In this document: positions 14,174-20,849 of the stretch, one piece after another
Layout of the letters: every line of letters starts with the position of its first letter
How positions within the stretch are numbered: position 1 is the first letter of the stretch
Origin: a virus
IMG/VR virus record: IMGVR_UViG_3300047550_001098
Span: 1 to 21,482 of that record
Reading direction: 5' to 3' (one strand)
Length of the DNA stretch: 21,482 nt
Program-made: the position numbers and the translations under genes
Notes under the pieces: model-generated
Told to the model about the DNA's origin: nothing
Databases searched by the model: none
The model's input: only the letters and a program-made list of their open reading frames with translations

Positions 14174-14425
14174 CTAAGTTGACAATAGAGCTAGTGTAAC
14201 ATATTGATCTAAACTTGTCACGGACTCTGTGAACTTGTTGCGTAAATCCCACAGTCGGTGGCTGTCCCGCTGATTTCTACAATTCACCTGCTCTTGTGCC
14301 ACAGCACGACGCAGATTTTCGCAGTTTTTGTACATGCGTTTAAGATCCATTCTTACACGGCTGTTAGACATGGCGGCAATACGCTGTGGCAATTGCTCAT
14401 AGATTTCCATGATTTCCAAATCCAT
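14174..14425 (-). CDS. Small helical protein of unknown function, 83 aa, first gene of an early-type operon
   Basis: The protein is polar and predicted almost wholly helical (LEIMEIYEQLPQRIAAM, then VRMDLKRMYKNCENLRRAVAQEQ, then LWDLRNKFTESVTSLDQYVTLAL). No known domain is recognised. I chose the ATG at 14425 over the TTG at 14431. The TTG overlaps the -10 hexamer of the promoter and so would not be in the RNA. The ATG lies five nt beyond the -10, so translation is probably leaderless. It is followed by the 393-aa gene after 10 nt, and the two form one unit. Regulatory or adaptor roles are possible but nothing in the sequence decides. Confidence 0.72.
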   Translation of the reverse strand: MDLEIMEIYEQLPQRIAAMSNSRVRMDLKRMYKNCENLRRAVAQEQVNCRNQRDSHRLWDLRNKFTESVTSLDQYVTLALLST

Positions 14426-14430
14426 AGTCA

Positions 14431-14459
14431 ATTATATATGCTTTGTGCAAGAATGTCAA
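14431..14459 (-). promoter_or_regulatory. Perfect sigma70 promoter for the 83-aa/393-aa operon
   Basis: TTGACA (14454-14459) and TATAAT (14431-14436) on the minus strand are separated by exactly 17 nt. The ATG at 14425 lies five nt past the -10. The architecture is the same as at gene 1. It sits 10 nt from a divergent late box for gene 14. Confidence 0.9.
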
Positions 14460-14468
14460 CTCAGAATC

Positions 14469-14476
14469 CATAAATA
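14469..14476 (+). promoter_or_regulatory. Late promoter, CATAAATA, upstream of gene 14
   Basis: CATAAATACTAG differs from the T4 late consensus TATAAATACTAT only at the first and last bases. It lies 20 nt before the TTG start of gene 14, with the AGGAGA site in between. Confidence 0.75.
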
Positions 14477-14496
14477 CTAGATACAGGAGACCGGCA

Positions 14497-15582
14497 TTGG
14501 CACGACTTAGTTTATGGAAGGCAGGGCGTCATAGCAATGATTATCGTTTCTTTGACCGCAGAATTTCGGAAATATTTACCATTGGTGGTACTGGGATACT
14601 GGTACACAAATATCTGGGACCCATAGATCAAGGCACCACCGGTGATCTTACACTGCCTGCTAATGCTAACCAAAGCGAACTAAACATACAAGATCTGCTG
14701 TTTTTAGAAAACCGTAATCGTCGTTACGAAGACAACGTCTACAGACTGCGCGGACACTATCAAGTCACTGACAATGCCTTTGATCTCACACAATTTGGCC
14801 TATTCCTGCAAACCGGTACATTGTTTATGACCTTTCATATCACCGACATGATTGAAAACATGGGTCGTAAAATCATGAATGGCGACGTACTGGAATTGGA
14901 ACATCTCATTGATTACGAAACCCTAGACCCTAACATACCGGCGGCGCTGAAAAGGTTTTTTGTAGTCAGTGATTGTACTCGTGCTGCCGAAGGTTACTCA
15001 CCAACTTGGTGGCCACATCTTTGGCGCTGCAAGATCAATCCCTTAGTTGATAGCCAAGAGTACAGCGATATTTTAAATCGCATCAAAGTCACCGAAGGCA
15101 GTAATGTTCCTATACGAGACATACTCAGTTCCTATGAACAGTATAAAGATATCAATGACGTAATTATAGCACAAGCAGAAATCGATTTACCACAGAGTGG
15201 TTATGATGTAGACCCAATTTATCATCGTAGTACAGATGAAAACACACCTGATTTTAAGGTCAATGGGTATTTAAGTGGCACAGGAGCTCCACCAAACAAC
15301 GTGCCAGTGGTGGCTGGTATTAGTTTTCCGGCAAGCCCTGATCTAGGCGACTATTGCCTACGCACAGATTATCAACCCAACAGACTGTTTAGGTACGACG
15401 GCAAACGCTGGATTAAGATCGAAGACGATGTTCGTACTAACATTACCAATAATGCCAGTACCAATACCACACAGCGTAATAGATTCATCAACAATACAGC
15501 CACGTTTACTGATGTACGCGGTGATACGCAAAACAGTAAACAAAATCTACATGATGTGCTGAAAATTAAACCCGACAACTAA
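14497..15582 (+). CDS. 14: Neck protein gp14-like, 361 aa, TTG start
   Basis: gp14 joins gp13 in the neck. Visible features are IQDLLFLENRNRRYEDNVY, a DLTQFGLFLQTGTLFMTFHI strand pair, GRKIMNGDVLELEHL (compare the GDLIYFP turn of T4 gp14), and RAAEGYSPTWWPHLWRCKINPL. T4 gp14 has 256 residues; the C-terminal 100 here add a GDYCLRTDYQPNRLFRYDGKRW module and an Asn/Thr-rich tail. I chose TTG 14497 because AGGAGA lies 6 nt before it and the late box lies further upstream. The ATG at 14443 would fall upstream of that box and leave an unlikely N-terminus. Position between gp13 and gp15 supports the name, and the match is by pattern rather than alignment. Confidence 0.72.
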   Translation: MARLSLWKAGRHSNDYRFFDRRISEIFTIGGTGILVHKYLGPIDQGTTGDLTLPANANQSELNIQDLLFLENRNRRYEDNVYRLRGHYQVTDNAFDLTQFGLFLQTGTLFMTFHITDMIENMGRKIMNGDVLELEHLIDYETLDPNIPAALKRFFVVSDCTRAAEGYSPTWWPHLWRCKINPLVDSQEYSDILNRIKVTEGSNVPIRDILSSYEQYKDINDVIIAQAEIDLPQSGYDVDPIYHRSTDENTPDFKVNGYLSGTGAPPNNVPVVAGISFPASPDLGDYCLRTDYQPNRLFRYDGKRWIKIEDDVRTNITNNASTNTTQRNRFINNTATFTDVRGDTQNSKQNLHDVLKIKPDN

Positions 15583-15585
15583 TCT

Positions 15586-17019
15586 ATGAGTTCATACTTT
15601 TATTCAGGGCAAGTAAGACGCTTTTTGCAGCAGTTTATACGCTTGCTTTATAATTTCGAAGTCAGTCTAGGAAAAAACCGCGAAGGCATTGGTACACTAA
15701 TGCGTGTGCCAGTGTACTATGGCGACGGTAGTAGGCAAGTAGCTAGCATTATAGCAAAAAACAGTGAAAATAATTTACCAGCGGTACCAGCCATGACTGT
15801 GTATATTGCCAACCTGCGCTATGATCGACCTAGAATACAAGAACCAAGTTTTGTCAGCAGCCTACGCATACGCGAGCGAGCCTGGGATCCAGTCACACAG
15901 CAGTACACAGATTATCAAGGTGATCTACTAACTGTGGAAAGACTTATGCCGGTTCCTTATTTACTCACCCTAAAAGTAGATATTTGGACCAGCAACACAG
16001 ATCAGAAACTACAGATATTAGAACAACTATATGTGCTGTTTAATCCAAGTTTGGAAATACAAAGCACTGACAACTATGTAGACTGGACCAGCCTGACAGT
16101 GGTTACCTTGACTGACCAGACATTTACCAGCCGCAGTGTACCAGTAGGCACAGAAGATCCCATTGATGTTGCTACCTTGACCTTTGACATACCAATTTGG
16201 CTTAGTGCACCTGCTAGAGTTAAGAAACAAGGTGTTATACAAAAGATTGTGGCCGATGTCTATGACAGCCAAGGCAGCATAGACAATTCTATAAACAGTT
16301 TTGATATCACAGGTAGCTTGTTCTTAAATCGTCAGATTTATACTCCTATTAATTTCAATGTGGTCTATACCGGTAACACACTAAAATTATACGTTAGTGA
16401 CAGCGTGGTAGAATTTGACGATGAACTAGAACCTCCTATGAATGAAGGTAACTGGGAGGTAGCTGTACGCAGTTTTGGTGAATTAGCCAATACCGGTAAT
16501 GTCAGTTTTTTGACCAATGGCATCAGTCAAGTGCAACTAGAAAACGACGGCAACACCGTGGTGGGCACAGTGGCCTATCATCCTACTGATGTAAGTTTGT
16601 TGATATTTAATGTGGACACTGACACCTTACCTGCCAACACACTAGCCCCTGTAGATGCAATCATTGATCCATTTACAATTACAGTGAACAGCACTTATTT
16701 GTTTCCAATAATTGGTGTACGTTACTTGATAATTAATCCCATTGGCAGTGCGGCTAATTCCGACGGCAACACAATGACCATAGATGGCCCTTTGTTATGG
16801 AACAGAACGAATCAGCCCGAACTCATAGCCAATGCCAATGACATCATTGAATGGACTGGTACACGTTGGATTGTGGCATTTGACAGTGCGGCTACTACCA
16901 GTATACAATACGTAACTAATCTTACTACCACTATACAATATCGATGGAAAAATCAACAATGGACCAAGGCAGTAGAAGGCCGTTACGGGGTAGGAGCCTG
17001 GAGTTTCGTTCCAAACTAA
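15586..17019 (+). CDS. 15: Tail terminator / sheath stabiliser gp15, with C-terminal extension
   Basis: T4 gp15 caps the tube and sheath and connects the tail to the neck. The first 220 residues follow its pattern. They start with SYFYSGQVRRFLQQFIRLLYN, then RVPVYYGDGSRQVASI, then a PAMTVYIANLRYDRPR strand region. Next come PVPYLLTLKVDIWTSNTDQKLQILEQL, FNPSLEIQ and the closing LTFDIPIWLSAPARVKK. T4 gp15 has 272 residues; this has 477. The extra half is beta-rich and ends with two tryptophan modules (IIEWTGTRWIVAF and YRWKNQQWTKAV). It starts 3 nt after gp14 with no visible Shine-Dalgarno, so coupling is probable. The Nudix gene begins inside its 3' end. Confidence 0.87.
   Translation: MSSYFYSGQVRRFLQQFIRLLYNFEVSLGKNREGIGTLMRVPVYYGDGSRQVASIIAKNSENNLPAVPAMTVYIANLRYDRPRIQEPSFVSSLRIRERAWDPVTQQYTDYQGDLLTVERLMPVPYLLTLKVDIWTSNTDQKLQILEQLYVLFNPSLEIQSTDNYVDWTSLTVVTLTDQTFTSRSVPVGTEDPIDVATLTFDIPIWLSAPARVKKQGVIQKIVADVYDSQGSIDNSINSFDITGSLFLNRQIYTPINFNVVYTGNTLKLYVSDSVVEFDDELEPPMNEGNWEVAVRSFGELANTGNVSFLTNGISQVQLENDGNTVVGTVAYHPTDVSLLIFNVDTDTLPANTLAPVDAIIDPFTITVNSTYLFPIIGVRYLIINPIGSAANSDGNTMTIDGPLLWNRTNQPELIANANDIIEWTGTRWIVAFDSAATTSIQYVTNLTTTIQYRWKNQQWTKAVEGRYGVGAWSFVPN
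16880..16909 (+). promoter_or_regulatory. Candidate sigma70 promoter for the Nudix gene, inside gene 15
   Basis: TTGACA at 16880-16885 is followed after 18 nt by TACAAT (16904-16909), or after 16 nt by TATACA. A second TATACAAT lies at 16932-16939, four nt before the Nudix ATG. Because the segment also codes for a repeated TTxIQY peptide in gp15, chance is possible. Confidence 0.35.
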
Positions 17020-17432
17020 CACAAGGTGTAGGTGCACTGATCTACGCCAAAGACACTGGTCGTTACTTGTTTTTGCTGCGCCAAGGCGGCAGTTGGGCAG
17101 CTACCTGGGCATTGCCCGGTGGCAAGGTTGATTCAGGTGAAACTGTGGTCACAGGACTAGCCAGAGAAATCGAAGAGGAACTGGGCGGACGCATACGCGA
17201 TCCCAAACTAATTCCCATAGAACGTTATACCAGTTCAGATCACAAGTTTGTGTATCACACCTTTTTCGTAGCTGTTGAGCGAGAATTCATGCCAGTGCTC
17301 AACGACGAACATTCAGGCTATGCTTGGTTGCCTTTGCAGTTTGCGCCAAAACCCCTGCATCCTGGCATTGTACGCACCGTGGCCGAACAGGACATCATGG
17401 CCAAAATACGTGTAGCAGAATCAGTCAGCTAG
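16944..17432 (+). CDS. Nudix hydrolase, 162 aa
   Basis: The complete Nudix box GX5EX7REUXEEXG is present at residues 60-81 (G60, E66, R74-E75, E78-E79, G81), so the metal-binding glutamates are intact. The surrounding strands (GVGALIYAKDTGRYLFLLRQ before it, HTFFVAVEREFMPV and YAWLPLQFAP after it) complete a single-domain pyrophosphohydrolase. Substrate cannot be read from sequence; nucleotide sanitising or RNA 5'-end processing are family options. The ATG lies 76 nt inside gene 15 and lacks a Shine-Dalgarno. The true start could be later, since the conserved domain begins near residue 20, where the only nearby candidates are non-ATG. It may be expressed with gp15 or from a candidate internal promoter. 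Its 3' end overlaps the convergent propeller gene by 12 bases. Confidence 0.93.
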   Translation: MEKSTMDQGSRRPLRGRSLEFRSKLTQGVGALIYAKDTGRYLFLLRQGGSWAATWALPGGKVDSGETVVTGLAREIEEELGGRIRDPKLIPIERYTSSDHKFVYHTFFVAVEREFMPVLNDEHSGYAWLPLQFAPKPLHPGIVRTVAEQDIMAKIRVAESVS

Positions 17433-20400
17433 ACTGTAAGTAAAGACCTGACCTTCAGTGCCAGAAGATGTGATAAACAATCTGCGTCCTTGATCGCCAT
17501 AGCTGAGACCACGCACAGTCTTGGTATACTGACTTAGAGTAAACTGCGGCCGTGTGCGCTGCCATTGTGCCAAATTGGTAGCAAACGGTGTAGTAGTGGC
17601 ATATTCATGCAAGTAGGCCTCTTGATTGGTAGCAGCACTGAGCACCACAAACCTAAGCCCGTTGTCGGCCCAGACAATGTCTCTGGGCGTGGTGCCGCCA
17701 CGATCTGCCAACATGCTGAGTTCATAGGTCAAGGTAGCTGTGTTGACATTGAATGGTGCAGTCATGGTATAGTGCATGATGGTGTTGCGTGTGGTGCCTA
17801 CTATCCATAGGGCTGAACCATCAGCACGTATCCATATGCCCTGTGGATTATGTTCAGGTGTGGTCAACAATTTTCGCTGTACAGCCGACAGTGATGCGGA
17901 ATTATAAGCTGAAGTAGCTGCAAATTCAGCTACGCCAGCTGTGCTGCTAGTGCCGGTCACACAAACAAACAACTTGCTGCCATCATAGCTCCACTGGAAT
18001 CCAGTTGCTGTGGTTTGACCGTGTGTACCAGATTGATTATAGATGGCTGACATGGTATCCCAAGGTGTGGTCAACACATATTCACGTAGCTGTGTGCTGT
18101 TGAGCACATACATCATGGTGCCCGTGGCATTAAACCTGGCCTTGCCTGAGCTGTTGTCTACAGCCAACCAACCCGTGCCTTGTGTGAGCAAGCCACCTGA
18201 CACGGTGTTGTTGTAGGCAGGAAATGTTGCTGTGTTTAGGTCCCAGGCCGTTGTGAGTGTGTATCTATTCACGCGACTGCCACTGAGCACAAACATTCTG
18301 GTACCACCTTGATTAAAGGTCACCGCAGTGCTGCCAAATGGCATGTTGCGTGTGGCTGTGACTGTGCCAGTGTGTATGAGCTCTGCTGTGCCTAGTGTGT
18401 ACTCAATGATTTGGTCTGTGAGCTGATCATTGGCTATGTAAAATCTAGTAAGATCAGGCTTGACTGCTATGTCTACAGGACTCACTGTATATGGCGGTGT
18501 AAACCAACCTAGACCAGACTCTATGGCATTGACTGTGACTGAAGTCAAGCTGAAATTGGTGTTGAGACGAGCTTTGACCACACAGTCACGGCTGGTACTC
18601 AACGCTATACTGAGATATAACCATTGGCCGTCGGCACTCACAGTCACTGCCTGTACCTGTCCATTGACACCAGTGATGTTTAAGCTATCGACATTTAGGG
18701 TACTGTTTAGTGTGGCCGACGTGATTTCCCAGGCCTGGCTCAAGTACCAAGCAGCTACACGTCTAGCACCAGTGGTGCCTGTGCCTTGTGTGCCGCACAC
18801 ATATAGATAACGTCCGTCTTGACTGAATGTCATGCCCAACATGGTACCAAGTCCGGCAGAAATTGCTAGCTCATTGCTCACAGGTTGACTGCCCGACGAG
18901 TAGCTCTTGTAAGCTGTGGTTATGTTCCAGGCTTCGGTCAAGGTCAACCGCACTACCTGATCTGGCACACCTAGAGTCACAAATACTTCTGAGCCGTCGT
19001 CACGGAAATCTATGCCATATGGTGCTGTAGTCAGTAATGTGGAGCCATTGGCCATGGTTCTGGTATAGGTCACTGTGTTGATCTGCCAGGCAGTGCCTAG
19101 GCCAAATTCCCAGATTCTGCCCGAGCCTGATCCGGTCACATACATTCTGGTGCCGTCGGGTTTGAAACAGATGGCATAAGGACTGCCTACCACTGACATG
19201 CTGCGATTTTTAGTACTGTCATAGATGGCCCAGGAAAAATCATAGGGATTCAGCACTGCATACTGTTCCAGTCTAGTGCTGCTTTGATTGACCATGACCA
19301 AGGTTTCACCGTCGGGACTAAAAGCAAAACCGGTATTGGTCACACGACGTATGGCGCTGCTGGTATAGAAATGCGTGGCTGTGCCTAATTCGAATGGCGT
19401 GGTCAAGGTAAAATAGTAACCGCGGTCATTGCCGCTGCCAAACACTATCAACTGTGACCCATCACCGCTGATCCAAAGATCACGCGGTATGGTATCATAG
19501 CTTTGTAGATCTAATTTGGCACCTGAGTGTGTGGCCGAACTGATATTCCATGCTTCAGCACAGATCCACTCGGTCACACAGTATGAACTAGGACCTGCTT
19601 GTGTGCTGATACCCACAATGTAAAATCTCGAGCCATCGGCAGTGAACGTGATACCGCGTGGTGTTTTTTCCACAGTGGTCACACTGAGTATGGGACCATT
19701 GGCACCACCCACCTGTGCTGAGTCCAGTTCCCAGGGCGTGTTCACAGTGACCTGAAAAATACGATTCCTAGCACTTCCACCAATGTACATTCTGGTGCCA
19801 TCTAGGCTGAAATGTACAGCAGTGGGCACAGTTTCGTCGAACACAGTGTTGGTGCCCACGGCCACGCTTTTGCCCGAGTATGTGGCAGTGCTGAGTTCAC
19901 CGGCGGTGCCTAGGTTATACTGATACACACGATCTGAAGTGCTGCCGATGACATAGACTCGATTTCGTGCTTGATTTATGTAGACATCCTGTGGTTGACT
20001 GTCTTGACTGTTGACTGAGAATCCTGAACCCACACGCACATTGCCTATGCCGTGATCGGTGTCCATGATCAGCTCAACCACTACGTCTGCGCTGCGTTCA
20101 GACACAGCAATCATTTTGCTGCCGTCGGCATTGACCTGAATACCTCTGAAATTTATCAAGCTGGTGCCACCGTATTTCAGTGCACCGTTGACTATTCTGG
20201 GATAGCTATAGATGCCGTCCCAACGAGCTGTGCTGATGTCCCAATTGGTACTCAGGCTAAATTGCAGTATGGCATTACTGAGACCATAACCACCACCGTT
20301 GGGCAGTGTTATGGTTCCCAGGGCTAGCACATACATCTTGCGACCATTGTGCGTGAATGCCAGGCTGCGTATGTCTGTGGGCACACATGCCACCGATTTG

Positions 20401-20849
20401 GGGTCGAAACTGTGTACATAACTGGCACCGGCAACTTGATAAGGTGTGGCGCAGTTGTACTCATAGATTAGATCTGTGCTTAGGCCGCAATAGTATAATT
20501 TATTACCCGAATCACCAAAGGTCATGCCAGTGGGCGAGGTATCCTGACTGCCCAGGCTGAGTTGTTGCCCTAGTTGTACGTTGCCAAATTGTTCAGCATT
20601 GTATAATTTGTACTCTTGTACGCGGTCGAAACTGCCAGCAATCATGACCCAGAATTGACTGCCATCTATGCCGTTGTAGATGATATCACCAGCAGTTTGT
20701 GTGGTGTCTATGTTGAACCTAGGCCAGGTGTCAGTGCCCAGCCACTGCAGAGAAGTTATGCTGTAGTTAGCTGTGTTGGCATCGAAAGCTGGTGCAGCTG
20801 GTGTGGCCGTCACTGTGCCAGCTGCGGCCTGTAGCCATTGCGTAAACAT
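17421..20849 (-). CDS. Giant multi-blade beta-propeller virion protein, 1142 aa
   Basis: About twenty imperfect repeats of 50-60 residues fill the protein. Each has the form F-x-x-D/N-G-x-x-MYV-x-G, a variable loop, I/V-x-x-Y-x-L-x-T-x-W-x-I-x-T-A. Good examples are FSLDGTRMYIGGSARNRIFQ, FKPDGTRMYVTGSGSGRIWE and VNRYTLTTAWDLNTA. These are four-stranded blades of a WD40/NHL/lactonase-like propeller, so the count suggests three propellers of six to seven blades. I recall such arrays in tail or fibre proteins of aquatic phages. There is no signal peptide, transmembrane segment or enzymatic motif. Its ATG shares a base with the stop of the fibre-like gene upstream (TAATG), so the two are coupled and probably form one surface structure. 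A receptor- or glycan-binding role is inferred. Confidence 0.85.
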   Translation of the reverse strand: MFTQWLQAAAGTVTATPAAPAFDANTANYSITSLQWLGTDTWPRFNIDTTQTAGDIIYNGIDGSQFWVMIAGSFDRVQEYKLYNAEQFGNVQLGQQLSLGSQDTSPTGMTFGDSGNKLYYCGLSTDLIYEYNCATPYQVAGASYVHSFDPKSVACVPTDIRSLAFTHNGRKMYVLALGTITLPNGGGYGLSNAILQFSLSTNWDISTARWDGIYSYPRIVNGALKYGGTSLINFRGIQVNADGSKMIAVSERSADVVVELIMDTDHGIGNVRVGSGFSVNSQDSQPQDVYINQARNRVYVIGSTSDRVYQYNLGTAGELSTATYSGKSVAVGTNTVFDETVPTAVHFSLDGTRMYIGGSARNRIFQVTVNTPWELDSAQVGGANGPILSVTTVEKTPRGITFTADGSRFYIVGISTQAGPSSYCVTEWICAEAWNISSATHSGAKLDLQSYDTIPRDLWISGDGSQLIVFGSGNDRGYYFTLTTPFELGTATHFYTSSAIRRVTNTGFAFSPDGETLVMVNQSSTRLEQYAVLNPYDFSWAIYDSTKNRSMSVVGSPYAICFKPDGTRMYVTGSGSGRIWEFGLGTAWQINTVTYTRTMANGSTLLTTAPYGIDFRDDGSEVFVTLGVPDQVVRLTLTEAWNITTAYKSYSSGSQPVSNELAISAGLGTMLGMTFSQDGRYLYVCGTQGTGTTGARRVAAWYLSQAWEITSATLNSTLNVDSLNITGVNGQVQAVTVSADGQWLYLSIALSTSRDCVVKARLNTNFSLTSVTVNAIESGLGWFTPPYTVSPVDIAVKPDLTRFYIANDQLTDQIIEYTLGTAELIHTGTVTATRNMPFGSTAVTFNQGGTRMFVLSGSRVNRYTLTTAWDLNTATFPAYNNTVSGGLLTQGTGWLAVDNSSGKARFNATGTMMYVLNSTQLREYVLTTPWDTMSAIYNQSGTHGQTTATGFQWSYDGSKLFVCVTGTSSTAGVAEFAATSAYNSASLSAVQRKLLTTPEHNPQGIWIRADGSALWIVGTTRNTIMHYTMTAPFNVNTATLTYELSMLADRGGTTPRDIVWADNGLRFVVLSAATNQEAYLHEYATTTPFATNLAQWQRTRPQFTLSQYTKTVRGLSYGDQGRRLFITSSGTEGQVFTYSLAD

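Noticed and set aside
14443-14496. ATG at 14443 as start of gene 14
   Set aside because: It lies upstream of the late box and has no Shine-Dalgarno; the TTG at 14497 has AGGAGA at the right distance.
17421-20849. CRISPR-like or tandem DNA repeats in the propeller gene
   Set aside because: The periodicity is at protein level (50-60 aa blades); the DNA copies are diverged, with no constant repeat and spacer pattern.
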